A program made the position numbers and the translations under genes. A stretch of 12,793 nt of DNA from an uncultured Oscillospiraceae bacterium (GTDB taxonomy: Bacteria > Bacillota > Clostridia > Oscillospirales > Oscillospiraceae). Below the pieces are notes generated by a model. The model worked only from the letters and a program-made list of their open reading frames with translations. It did not search any database and was not told the DNA's origin. Numbering within the stretch: position 1 is the first letter of the stretch; each line of letters opens with the position of its first letter. This document shows positions 1-6,838 of this stretch, piece after piece. The stretch is taken from NCBI GenBank assembly GCA_934630495.1, contig CAKTVW010000049.1:1-12793 (forward strand), given 5' to 3'.

Positions 1-75
1 AGCGTGCTTTCGCACGCTGCGAGTGTGCGTAGCACACGGGATTCTTGATTAAATCTTTTAATCAAGAATCAGTAT
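1..75 (+). repeat. Terminal inverted repeat, left copy (three-hairpin element)
   Basis: Bases 3-75 are the reverse complement of 12721-12793 with one mismatch (position 17). The unit contains three consecutive perfect hairpins. The first is AGCGTGC/GCACGCT with a TTTC loop (1-18). The second is GTGTGC/GCACAC with a GTA loop (23-37). The third is an AT-rich 14-bp stem, 40-53 with 57-70, loop TCT. No open reading frame or transposase is attached. It is most simply an intergenic palindromic repeat family member, and homology stops right after position 75. Confidence 0.9.
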
Positions 76-105
76 TAACAAATACATGCTTTTTGTGTTA
101 GTATG

Positions 106-144
106 ACAATACCGCGCGGACGATTTTCGTCCGCGCGGTATTGT
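106..144 (-). terminator. Stem-loop terminator candidate downstream of udk
   Basis: A perfect 17-bp inverted repeat (106-122 with 128-144) surrounds a 5-base ATTTT loop. It lies 22 bases past the udk stop codon. The stem is very GC-rich in its centre (CCGCGCGG). No clear U-run follows on the minus strand, so it may terminate weakly, act in both directions, or protect the mRNA 3' end. Confidence 0.6.
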
Positions 145-165
145 CTTTGTATAAGAGGAACGGGG

Positions 166-798
166 TCATGCCTCGTCCTGATCGTTATCGATATGCCGCT
201 GAATGCGGTCAATGATCATTTCCAGCGCGACCAGATTCTTGCCGCCCTCAAGGACGACCAAATCGGCGTTTTTCTTGCTCGGCTCGACAAACTGCTCATG
301 CATCGGCTTGACCGTTGCAAGATACTGCGTCAAAACGGAATCAAGGCTTCTGCCGCGCTTCGCGACGTCTCTGCGAATCCGGCGGATCAGCCGCACGTCC
401 GCGTCGGTGTCAACGAAGATCTTAATATCCATCTGGGAGCAAAGCTTCTTATTCTGGAAAATCAAAATGCCCTCGACAAGAATGACCTTGCGCGGCACCA
501 GCCGCGTCGTCTCCTTGCTGCGGGAATAGGTGGTGTAATCGTAGATCGGGCACTCGATCGCATGTCCCGCCTTGAGCTGCTTCAGATGCTCGATCATCAT
601 GCCGGTGTCAAAGGCATCGGGGTGGTCATAGTTGACCTTTCTGCGTTCATCAATGCTCAGCTCTTCATAAGCACGATAGTAATTATCGTGGCTCAGAACC
701 GTAACGTCATCCTGAAAGCGGGCGATCAGATTCTTCATCAGCGTCGTTTTACCGCTGCCGCTGCCGCCTGCAATGCCGATGACAATAATATTTGACAT
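166..798 (-). CDS. udk: Uridine kinase
   Basis: Encodes a 210-residue cytosolic uridine/cytidine kinase, which phosphorylates uridine and cytidine to UMP and CMP using a nucleoside triphosphate. The P-loop GGSGSGKT is at residues 11-18. It is followed by the family segments DNYY (38-41), NYDHPDAFDT (56-65), CPIYDYTTYSR (83-93) and the strand VILVEGILIF (105-114). Length matches the family. The start at 798 is chosen because GGAGG lies seven bases upstream; an in-frame ATG at 837 would add 13 unconserved residues and has no such site. No promoter was seen in the 86-base gap after the last permease gene. The gene is therefore probably the last of the transporter operon, reached by read-through of the hairpin at 839-874. 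This links uptake to phosphorylation that traps the nucleoside. Confidence 0.95.
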   Translation of the reverse strand: MSNIIVIGIAGGSGSGKTTLMKNLIARFQDDVTVLSHDNYYRAYEELSIDERRKVNYDHPDAFDTGMMIEHLKQLKAGHAIECPIYDYTTYSRSKETTRLVPRKVILVEGILIFQNKKLCSQMDIKIFVDTDADVRLIRRIRRDVAKRGRSLDSVLTQYLATVKPMHEQFVEPSKKNADLVVLEGGKNLVALEMIIDRIQRHIDNDQDEA

Positions 799-838
799 TC
801 TCTTTCCTCCGTGCGGGGTTGGTAGGTGTGCGAACAAT

Positions 839-874
839 CATTGTGCTATCCCCGCAAGCGAGGATAGCACAATG
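839..874 (-). terminator. Stem-loop between transporter permease and udk
   Basis: A 13-bp perfect stem (839-851 with 862-874) holds a loop that can itself form CGC/GCG. It sits 11 bases after the permease stop codon. On the minus strand it is followed by ATTGTTCG rather than a long U-run, so a leaky terminator or an mRNA-processing hairpin within the operon fits best. Its role is inferred from position and structure. Confidence 0.55.
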
Positions 875-884
875 GAAAATCGTT

Positions 885-1886
885 TTAGCGTTGGCCCTTA
901 TCGTAGGGGATGCCTTCCGCCTTCGGCGCGTGAGAGCGCTTGGAGGTGAAGACCAGCACGATGATCGTGACGATGTAGGGCAGCAGGTTGTAGACGTTGG
1001 ACGGTCTGCCAAGACTGGAGAACTTCGGGAGGAAGGGCAGCAGCGTGAAGCTTGCGCCCAAGATCCGGAACAGCGCGAAGAAGAGGGCACTGAACAGGAT
1101 GCGGAAGGGTTTCCAGTTACCGAAGATCATGACCGCGATGGCGAGGAAGCCGTAGCCGCCGACATCGCCCTCGAAGGAAGCGCCCGCGGCAAGGACATAA
1201 GCCACGCCGCCGATGCCGCCGAGGAAGCCGGAGATCATGACGCCGGAGTAACGCATTTTATACACGTTGATACCGACGGAGTCCGCCGCCTGAGGATGTT
1301 CGCCGCAGGCACGCAGGCGCAGGCCGAAGCGGGTATGATAGAGGATGAACCACGCAAGGATGAAAATGACGATCGCAATGGGGACCGTGATGTAGAACTT
1401 CTTAAACAGTGCGGGCAGGAAGTCGGTCTTAACGCTGCCGGGGATGTTGAAGTTCTTGTAGTTCAGAGAGGTCCACTTGGGGATGGCGATACCGGTGAGG
1501 CCCTGGCCCTGAACGGCCCACGCAACGACGACACAGAACGCCGGTGCGAAGATGTTCAGCGCGGTACCGCCGATCGTCTGGTCAGCCTTCAGGTTGATGG
1601 CCGCAAATGCCAGCAGCAGGGAGAATACCAGTCCGGCGACGCCCGCGATCAGGATCGCAAGCAGAAGACCGAGCTGACTCTTGAGCACCGTTTCGCCCCA
1701 GCCGGCCATATCCATGGCACGCAGGACAAGGCAGCCGCACAGAGCACCGATGATCATAATGCCGTCCATGGCGATGTTGATGATACCGGAGCGCTCGGCG
1801 TACATGGCACCCAATGCCACGAGCAGCAGCGGAACGGCAAACGAAATTGTCTGGTTCAGAATACTTGCAATTGCTACCTGAGACAT
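885..1886 (-). CDS. nupQ: Nucleoside ABC transporter permease (NupQ-like)
   Basis: Encodes a 333-residue polytopic membrane protein of the BPD_transp_2 permease family, the second permease of BMP-type nucleoside importers. Family signatures visible are ERSGIINIAMDGIM (31-44) and the cytoplasmic coupling-loop segment RACGEHPQAADSVGI (192-206). A glycine-rich membrane segment, FLGGIGG, follows at about 221-227. Many long hydrophobic stretches support eight or more membrane helices. The start codon directly abuts the stop of the preceding permease gene, with no spacer. Its GGAGG site lies inside the end of that gene, which is typical of translational coupling. The symbol follows the Bacillus subtilis guanosine transporter; actual substrate range is unknown. 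Confidence 0.9.
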   Translation of the reverse strand: MSQVAIASILNQTISFAVPLLLVALGAMYAERSGIINIAMDGIMIIGALCGCLVLRAMDMAGWGETVLKSQLGLLLAILIAGVAGLVFSLLLAFAAINLKADQTIGGTALNIFAPAFCVVVAWAVQGQGLTGIAIPKWTSLNYKNFNIPGSVKTDFLPALFKKFYITVPIAIVIFILAWFILYHTRFGLRLRACGEHPQAADSVGINVYKMRYSGVMISGFLGGIGGVAYVLAAGASFEGDVGGYGFLAIAVMIFGNWKPFRILFSALFFALFRILGASFTLLPFLPKFSSLGRPSNVYNLLPYIVTIIVLVFTSKRSHAPKAEGIPYDKGQR

Positions 1887-2957
1887 TTATGCCACCTCCT
1901 TCTTTTTACCGTTGAAGACGTTGGAAAGCTTAATGCGAAGCAGGAGGCTGAATGCAGCAAGGTAGATGATAACGGCGGTAACGATATCCGTTGCTTCCGT
2001 CGCATAGCCCTGAGACTGCATCGCGATGCCGCCGAGCTTCAAATAGCTGATGAAGATCGCGCTGAAAATACAGCCGACCGGGTGGGAGTTCGCAAGCAGA
2101 GCGACCGAGATGCCGTCGAAGCCGGTGCTGAGGATGGTCTGCTCCGTGGTGTACTGAACGCCGCCCGCGAGATAGCACAGGCCGCCGCCGAGACCGGCAA
2201 GAGCGCCCGCAATCACGACCGAGAGAACGATATTGCGCTTCGCGTTGATACCGGCGTAGATCGCGCCGTCGCGGTTAAGGCCGCAGGCACGCAGCTCATA
2301 ACCGAAGGTGGTCTTGCTCATAACGAACCAGATCACGACCGCGATGATCGCCGCGATAAAGATGCCGATATTCAGATAGACATAGAACTTGTCGAGGCCG
2401 AGGCGGGGCATAATGGCGCTCGGGTTGCCCTGGTCGAGGGCGAGGGTACGGGCGCCGTCGCTTGCAAGCATCGGCTTGACACTGAGGACGAGGAGGTTTG
2501 CCGCATTCATGGCGATCCAGTTCATCATGATGCAGGTAATGACCTCGTTGACGTTGAACAGAGCCTTGAACAGGCCGGGGAAGAAGCCCCAGAACGCGCC
2601 GCCGATGATCGCCGCGATGATGCAGACGTACCACGGAAGCTTAAAGACCAGCGCGCAGTACAGGGCGGCCATTGCGCCGACGGTGAACTGGCCGGAGGCG
2701 CCGATGTTGAACAGGCCGACCTTAAACGCAAGCGCGACGGAAAGGCCCGTCATAATAAGCGGGGTAGAGCGGTAAAGAACGTTGCCGAAGTCGGTGATGC
2801 CGTTGCTCAGCATGTTCCACATACCGGCGGGAGCGTTTTTCGCATTCAGGAGCAGCAAAAGGACAAAACCGAACAGCAGGCCGATCACGATCGACAGCAG
2901 CGAAGCGGCAATGCTGATAAACGCCTGATTTTCGCCGAGCTTTCTGGATTTGTTCAT
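1887..2957 (-). CDS. nupP: Nucleoside ABC transporter permease (NupP-like)
   Basis: Encodes a 356-residue integral membrane protein, first permease of the BMP-type nucleoside importer. It has an N-terminal hydrophobic helix (about 13-37), the family segment GLFNIGASGQ (81-90), NEVITCIMMNWIA (137-149) and the coupling loop ELRACGLNRDGAIYAGI (221-237). With NupQ it should form the heterodimeric channel on which the ATPase acts. The start overlaps the ATPase stop codon by four bases (ATGA), and GGAGG lies eight bases upstream within the ATPase gene. The three transporter genes are therefore tightly coupled. Function is secure at the level of purine/pyrimidine nucleoside import; the exact substrate is inferred. 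Confidence 0.9.
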   Translation of the reverse strand: MNKSRKLGENQAFISIAASLLSIVIGLLFGFVLLLLLNAKNAPAGMWNMLSNGITDFGNVLYRSTPLIMTGLSVALAFKVGLFNIGASGQFTVGAMAALYCALVFKLPWYVCIIAAIIGGAFWGFFPGLFKALFNVNEVITCIMMNWIAMNAANLLVLSVKPMLASDGARTLALDQGNPSAIMPRLGLDKFYVYLNIGIFIAAIIAVVIWFVMSKTTFGYELRACGLNRDGAIYAGINAKRNIVLSVVIAGALAGLGGGLCYLAGGVQYTTEQTILSTGFDGISVALLANSHPVGCIFSAIFISYLKLGGIAMQSQGYATEATDIVTAVIIYLAAFSLLLRIKLSNVFNGKKKEVA

Positions 2958-4525
2958 TTCCGCACCTCCATTCTCTTTGCACCGGCCATGTACAGGCCGA
3001 GCTCTTCGACGGTCGTCTGCTTCGGGTCGAACTCGCCGACGATCTCGCCCTCATACATAACGAGAATACGGTCGGAGAGGTTCATGACCTCGTCCAGCTC
3101 AAGGGAAACGAGCAGGACCGCCTTATTTGCGTCGCGCTGTGCGACGATCTGCTTGTGGATGTACTCGATCGCGCCGACGTCCAGGCCGCGGGTGGGCTGC
3201 ACTGCGATCAGCAGCTCCGGGTCCTTATCGATCTCGCGGGCGACGATCGCCTTCTGCTGGTTGCCGCCGGACATAGCGCGGGCGGGCGTTACGGAGCCTT
3301 GACCGGAACGGACGTCATACTGCTCGATCAGACGGTCGGAATACTCGCGCACCTTGTCAAAGCGGATAATGCCGTGATTCTGGAACTCGGGCTGCCAGTA
3401 GCGCTGCAGGACCATGTTCTGCTCCAGCGTATAGTCGAGGATCAGGCCGTGCTTATGACGGTCCTCGGGGATGTGGCTCATGCCGTCCTTGGAGCGCTGA
3501 CGGATCGGAGCCTTCGTAATGTCGTGGCCGGTGAGCGTGATCTTGCCCTCGGACAGCTTGCCGAGGCCGGTCAGGGCATGAACGAACTGCGTCTGGCCGT
3601 TGCCTTCGATACCGGCAAGACAGACGATCTCGCCGCGGCGTACCTGGAAGGAAACATCCGTAACGTCGTTCTTCTTATGGATCTTCGAGGGGACCGTAAC
3701 GTGCTCGACGTCGAGAATGACCTCGCCCGGCTTGATATCCTTCTTGTCGACCTTGAAATTGACGTTTCTGCCGACCATCAGGCGGGACATCTCCTCGACG
3801 GAGGTAGAAGCAACGTCGACCGTGCCCATGTACTTGCCCTTACGCAGGACGGTGCAACGGTCTGCGACCGCCTTGATCTCAGCCAGCTTATGCGTAATAA
3901 AGAGGATCGACTTGCCCTCTTTCGCGAAGCCGCGCATGATCTCCATCAGCTCGTCGATCTCCTGCGGTGTCAGAACCGCCGTCGGCTCGTCGAAGATCAG
4001 GATATCGTTGTCGCGGTAAAGCATCTTGAGGATCTCGACACGCTGCTGCATACCTACGGAAATATCGGAGATGATGGCGTCAGGCTCGATGCGGAGGCCG
4101 TATTTTTCCGAAAGCGCAAGTACCTTTTCCCGCGCAAGCTTCTTCTGAAGGACGCCCATCTTCGTCGTCTCGACGCCGAGGATGATGTTGTCGATCACGG
4201 AGAAGCACTCGACGAGCTTGAAGTGCTGGTGAACCATACCGATATGAAGCGCGGTCGCGTCATTCGGGTTGCGGATCTGTACTTCAACGCCGTCTTTCTT
4301 AATAATGCCTTCCTCGGGCTGGTACAGGCCGAAAAGTACGCTCATCAGAGTAGACTTGCCTGCACCGTTCTCACCAAGTAAGGCGTGGATCTCGCCGCGC
4401 CGGAGCTGAAGCGTGATATTGTCATTGGCGATGATGCCGGGGAAGCGCTTGGTGATGTTCAGCATTTCAATGACGTAATCATTATCAGTAGACGGGGCGG
4501 TCTTTGTAATTTCGTCCATGCCCAT
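2954..4525 (-). CDS. nupO: Nucleoside ABC transporter ATP-binding protein (NupO-like)
   Basis: Encodes a 523-residue protein with two fused ABC ATPase domains, as in ribose- and nucleoside-type importers. Domain 1 has Walker A GENGAGKST (51-59), Q-loop Gln100, signature ISVGMQQR (155-162), Walker B ILIFDE (175-180) and switch His212. Domain 2 has the degenerate Walker A GIEGNGQTQ (305-313), which lacks the lysine, signature MSGGNQQK (418-425), and Gln443 where the catalytic Glu would be. The second site is thus expected to be catalytically weak, which is usual in this family. The start at 4525 has AAAGGAG eight bases upstream. The gene is first in its operon, behind the promoter at 4573-4602, and overlaps the next gene by four bases. 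Confidence 0.93.
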   Translation of the reverse strand: MGMDEITKTAPSTDNDYVIEMLNITKRFPGIIANDNITLQLRRGEIHALLGENGAGKSTLMSVLFGLYQPEEGIIKKDGVEVQIRNPNDATALHIGMVHQHFKLVECFSVIDNIILGVETTKMGVLQKKLAREKVLALSEKYGLRIEPDAIISDISVGMQQRVEILKMLYRDNDILIFDEPTAVLTPQEIDELMEIMRGFAKEGKSILFITHKLAEIKAVADRCTVLRKGKYMGTVDVASTSVEEMSRLMVGRNVNFKVDKKDIKPGEVILDVEHVTVPSKIHKKNDVTDVSFQVRRGEIVCLAGIEGNGQTQFVHALTGLGKLSEGKITLTGHDITKAPIRQRSKDGMSHIPEDRHKHGLILDYTLEQNMVLQRYWQPEFQNHGIIRFDKVREYSDRLIEQYDVRSGQGSVTPARAMSGGNQQKAIVAREIDKDPELLIAVQPTRGLDVGAIEYIHKQIVAQRDANKAVLLVSLELDEVMNLSDRILVMYEGEIVGEFDPKQTTVEELGLYMAGAKRMEVRK

Positions 4526-4572
4526 TCAATACACTCCTTTACTTTCATAGGTCTGTGCATGTAACCAAGTAC

Positions 4573-4602
4573 ATTGTATCACATGAATGTGGCAAATTGC
4601 AA
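4573..4602 (-). promoter_or_regulatory. Promoter of the transporter-udk operon, with dyads
   Basis: On the minus strand TTGCAA (4597-4602) and TACAAT (4573-4578) are separated by 18 bases, and the -10 is preceded by TGA, an extended -10. Transcription should start near 4566, giving a leader of about 40 bases. The spacer contains the inverted repeat CACATGAATGTG (4580-4591). A second inverted repeat, ATGTA/TACAT (4559-4563 and 4570-4574), covers the predicted start. Both are possible repressor sites; no regulator gene is present in the window. Confidence 0.65.
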
Positions 4603-4638
4603 GAAGAATCTGTAGCAACCGGAAAGAATTTGTTGAAT

Positions 4639-4688
4639 TTAGCTCATCACACGCCGCTGTCACACAGCGGCACACCGCGCTGAGCTAA
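4639..4688. other. Nested inverted repeat upstream of the operon promoter
   Basis: An outer dyad TTAGCTCA/TGAGCTAA (4639-4646 and 4681-4688) encloses an inner hairpin GCCGCTGT/ACAGCGGC with a CAC loop (4653-4671). It lies between the U7 terminator and the promoter of the ATPase gene. It could be a protein-binding site or an RNA structure; nothing in the sequence decides. Confidence 0.4.
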
Positions 4689-4691
4689 CAG

Positions 4692-4718
4692 AAAAAAAGA
4701 GCGCCATGACAGCACTCT
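4692..4718 (-). terminator. Intrinsic terminator upstream of the transporter operon
   Basis: On the minus strand a 7-bp stem including one G-U pair (4712-4718 with 4698-4704) and a 7-base loop is followed by seven consecutive U (4692-4698; the first of these U's also closes the stem). No protein gene ends just before it. It therefore either ends a non-coding transcript from the 4719-4880 region or acts as an attenuator for read-through from further upstream. Confidence 0.6.
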
Positions 4719-4877
4719 CTTCCCTTTACGGGCAACGCGGCAAAATACCGTTCCGAAGCGGTGCGGTCTGCCCGCACCGCCGCTTCCATAGCGGTGCGGC
4801 TCGCCCTTGCGGCCGCATCCGTCCTGCCGTCAGGCGCGCCCGACGGCAGGCTCCCGGCGTTTATCGGAACTCGGCCG
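4692..4877 (-). ncRNA. Candidate structured RNA in the lipoprotein-ATPase gap
   Basis: The 505-base gap 4526-5030 has no convincing protein gene. On the minus strand a perfect TATAAT (4878-4883) lies in the loop of a 7-bp dyad (4874-4880 with 4891-4897), though no good -35 box is visible. Downstream come a 9-bp hairpin (4823-4831 with 4842-4850), three mutually complementary 9-base segments (4758-4766, 4772-4780, 4791-4799), and the U7 terminator at 4692-4718. This suggests a small RNA of about 180 bases or a leader attenuator. It does not match the purine riboswitch, SRP or tmRNA patterns I know. Promoter and ends are inferred. Confidence 0.35.
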
Positions 4878-4987
4878 ATTATACTAATAAAATCGGCAAT
4901 TTTGATTGGGTATTCGGTTCATCGGAATCCGGCGTGGCACGACAAGCGGCCGCGCCCGGTGAAGCACGGCAAAAACCGGCAGACGGC

Positions 4988-5018
4988 AAAAAAAGAGAGG
5001 CGCCCGAGGGCGCCTCTC
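4988..5018 (-). terminator. Strong intrinsic terminator after the binding-protein gene
   Basis: An 11-bp perfect GC-rich stem (4995-5005 with 5008-5018) is followed on the minus strand by seven U (4988-4994). It begins 12 bases past the stop codon of the lipoprotein gene and separates it from the membrane components of the transporter. Confidence 0.9.
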
Positions 5019-5030
5019 CGGTTTTAAGTA

Positions 5031-6197
5031 TTATTGCCAATCAACAACGACCTTAGCAGTCTCGGGATGGACCTCGGGATCGGAGGTGTCGTCGATAGCG
5101 ACGGAACCGTCAACGATAGCGTTGAACAGGGTCTCGTAAGCAGCCTCGTCGAAGGAGCCGAGCTTGCTGCTGGCCATGGGCAGGCCAACGCAGTCTTCAG
5201 CAGCACCCAGGGACTGGCAGGTGCCTGCATAAGCTTCCGGCCAAGTCCAGCCGTTCTCGCCGCAGGAGGTAAGAGCCAGCTGCACGGAGTTGGACAGAGC
5301 CTTCATAGCAGAGGTGATGATGCAATCGGAAACGTTGCTCTGGTCGACGTCGACGCCGATCATGAGGCCTTCGTTAGCCTCAGCAGCGCTCTGGCAGGAG
5401 AGGTAGATGCCGCCGCCGCAAGCGAAGACGACCTCAGTGCCCTCGGTGTACCAGCTGTCCATCTTCGCAGCGATCTCGTCGGTCGGAGCGAAGCTGCCGG
5501 AGTACCAGTACTTGATGTTGACGTCAACGCCGTCTTCGACAGCCGCTGCATCAGCGCCCTGAACGAAGCCGTAGCCGTAACGGACAACAGCGGGGACGGA
5601 CATGCCGCCGAGGAAGCCCAGCTCTTTGTAGCCGGCCTTAACAGCAGCGTAACCGGCGAGGTAGCCAGCCTGCTCTTCCTTGTAGACGATCAGGGAGACG
5701 TTTGCCGGGATGGTGTCGGTGCCGAGGTCGGCGGCAGAGACGTCCAGAGCCAGGAAGTTGACATCTTCATGAGCGGCAGCGCAGGTAGCGGTTGCCGGCC
5801 CGAAGAGGTAACCAGCCATGACGATGGTCTTGTAGCCGTCAGCAATAGCCTGGTTGATCGCATCAACACGAGCCTGGTCGGTATCTTCGGCCGGCTTGTA
5901 GTAGGTGCAGTCGATGCCATAGTTGGCGCCGAAGGTGGTAACACCTTCGTAGGTGTACTGGTTGAAGGAGTGGTCGTCGATGTTGCCGACGTCGGTAACA
6001 AAAGCGACCTTCATGCTGGTGTCGATATCAGCATTGTTGTCGGTAGCGGGATCGGTAGCGGGTTCGGTAGCGGGATCGGTAGCCGGCTCGGTAGCGGGCT
6101 CGGTACCCTTGGTCTCTTCTGCGTCATTGTTGGTGCAGCCAGCGAACAGGCAGGCGACCATGGCAACGGCCAGAAGAAGCGCTAAAAGTTTCTTCAT
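5031..6197 (-). CDS. bmpA: BMP-family nucleoside-binding lipoprotein
   Basis: Encodes a 388-residue extracytoplasmic substrate-binding lipoprotein of the BmpA/PnrA family, which captures nucleosides for the NupOPQ-type importer. A basic-hydrophobic signal peptide ends in the lipobox LFAGC, with lipidated Cys21. A low-complexity linker rich in Pro-Ala-Thr plus Asp/Glu follows (about 33-53). The mature domain opens with KVAFVTDVGNIDDHSFNQ, the family hallmark near the ligand site. The start at 6197 has GGAGG eight bases upstream; the in-frame ATG at 6212 overlaps that ribosome site itself and is rejected. The gene has its own promoter and its own strong terminator. It is thus a separate transcription unit upstream of the transporter genes, consistent with a need for more binding protein than permease. 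Confidence 0.92.
   Translation of the reverse strand: MKKLLALLLAVAMVACLFAGCTNNDAEETKGTEPATEPATDPATEPATDPATDNNADIDTSMKVAFVTDVGNIDDHSFNQYTYEGVTTFGANYGIDCTYYKPAEDTDQARVDAINQAIADGYKTIVMAGYLFGPATATCAAAHEDVNFLALDVSAADLGTDTIPANVSLIVYKEEQAGYLAGYAAVKAGYKELGFLGGMSVPAVVRYGYGFVQGADAAAVEDGVDVNIKYWYSGSFAPTDEIAAKMDSWYTEGTEVVFACGGGIYLSCQSAAEANEGLMIGVDVDQSNVSDCIITSAMKALSNSVQLALTSCGENGWTWPEAYAGTCQSLGAAEDCVGLPMASSKLGSFDEAAYETLFNAIVDGSVAIDDTSDPEVHPETAKVVVDWQ
6039..6101 (-). repeat. 12-bp tandem repeats encoding a PAT-D/E linker
   Basis: About five imperfect copies of a 12-base unit (minus-strand core ACCGA-N-CC-G/C-GCT) encode alternating EPAT and DPAT units between the lipobox and the ligand-binding domain. 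The near-identical units suggest the linker length can change by replication slippage in steps of four residues, without a frameshift. Confidence 0.85.
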
Positions 6198-6243
6198 TTT
6201 CTTAACCTCCATAAATTTTTGTTAGCGGTGTTCCGCTTTATAG

Positions 6244-6272
6244 ATTATTGCACAAACCGAATTAGAAATCAA
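6244..6272 (-). promoter_or_regulatory. Promoter of the lipoprotein gene
   Basis: On the minus strand TTGATT (6267-6272) and AATAAT (6244-6249) are 17 bases apart, with TGC before the -10 (extended -10). The predicted start lies near 6237. The leader holds a small stem-loop AGCGG/CCGCT (6224-6237) before the ribosome site. The spacer includes CAAACCGAATTAG (plus strand, 6253-6265), which resembles the Bacillus PurR box at 10 of 13 positions. Confidence 0.6.
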
Positions 6273-6306
6273 GATATTTTTAAAAATTTGTTAAATGTGC
6301 CGAAAA

Positions 6307-6720
6307 TCAGCGTTCCAAGTCCTCTCTGGTGAAGCTCAAAGGCAGCATATTGGTCAAATTTGACTCAAAATACGTGCCGTCGCCCTTGCTGAGGTAGATC
6401 TTGAAGTCAGCCTTACAGAACTCCGCCATCACCTGACGGCAGATGCCGCACGGCGCGCATAGCTCCGAAACGGGCCTTCCCTCCGGTCCGCCGACGATCG
6501 CGATCGCCTCAAATTCCCGTTCGCCCTCGTAGACGGCGCGGAAAAACGCGGTGCGCTCGGCACAGTTCGTCGCGCCGAAGCTGGAATTTTCGATGTTGCA
6601 GCCCTGATAGACCTTGCCGTCCTTGGTGAGCAGCGCGGCGCCGACCGCAAAATGAGAATACGGGACATACGCGTGTTCGCGGGCTTCGATTGCCAGTTCG
6701 ACCAATTTCATGGGTTCCAT
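6307..6720 (-). CDS. cdd: Cytidine deaminase
   Basis: Encodes a 137-residue cytosolic zinc enzyme that hydrolyses cytidine and deoxycytidine to uridine and deoxyuridine with release of ammonia. The zinc and catalytic residues are all present: Cys53 and Glu55 in NCAERTA, Cys91 and Cys94 in PCGICRQ. The early substrate-binding segment CNIENSSFG (41-49) is also visible. Length fits the small homotetrameric Gram-positive form. The start at 6720 has GGAGG seven bases upstream. It follows deoB by 118 bases with no convincing promoter between them, so it is probably the distal gene of the tdk-deoD-deoB unit. No terminator was seen before the lipoprotein gene, so some transcripts may continue into it. 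Confidence 0.96.
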   Translation of the reverse strand: MEPMKLVELAIEAREHAYVPYSHFAVGAALLTKDGKVYQGCNIENSSFGATNCAERTAFFRAVYEGEREFEAIAIVGGPEGRPVSELCAPCGICRQVMAEFCKADFKIYLSKGDGTYFESNLTNMLPLSFTREDLER

Positions 6721-6780
6721 AGCGATTCCTCCTGATAATGATTTTCATATTTGCGAAGGGTCAAGGGTGCTTTAGGGGTC

Positions 6781-6818
6781 AGTTTGAGGCGCAGGGTCTT
6801 GCCCGTGCGCCTCAGACT
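6781..6818 (-). other. Stem-loop between deoB and cdd
   Basis: An imperfect stem pairs GAGGCGCA (6786-6793) with TGCGCCTC (6806-6813), has an inner GGG/CCC extension, and is extended outward by further matches. The minus strand has no U-run after it, so it is more likely an mRNA-stability or processing hairpin, or a weak terminator that lowers cdd expression. A T-rich stretch follows only on the plus strand, where no gene ends. Confidence 0.5.
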
Positions 6819-6838
6819 TTATTTATATAGTACCGGAG

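Noticed and set aside
799..837. Upstream start for udk at 837
   Set aside because: The extra 13 residues are not family-like, and GGAGG is correctly placed only for the ATG at 798.
792..3302. Plus-strand open frame of 836 codons
   Set aside because: It lies antisense to the two permease genes and the ATPase gene end. Its composition is highly charged with no domain, and its length follows from GC-rich codon bias on the other strand.
4719..4880. Purine riboswitch, SRP RNA or tmRNA
   Set aside because: The conserved purine-riboswitch core, the SRP GGAA-loop context and tmRNA tRNA-like ends were not found.
4706..5056. Plus-strand open frame in the lipoprotein-ATPase gap
   Set aside because: Arg/Pro/Ala-rich with no domain. 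It runs through two minus-strand terminators into the lipoprotein gene and has no clear ribosome site.
5034..6185. Plus-strand open frame of 383 codons
   Set aside because: It mirrors the lipoprotein gene, and its Gly-Ser repeats are the antisense of the PAT repeats.
6735..6764. Separate cdd promoter (TTGACC/CATTAT, 18-base spacing)
   Set aside because: The predicted transcript start would fall within the ribosome-binding site, leaving no usable leader.
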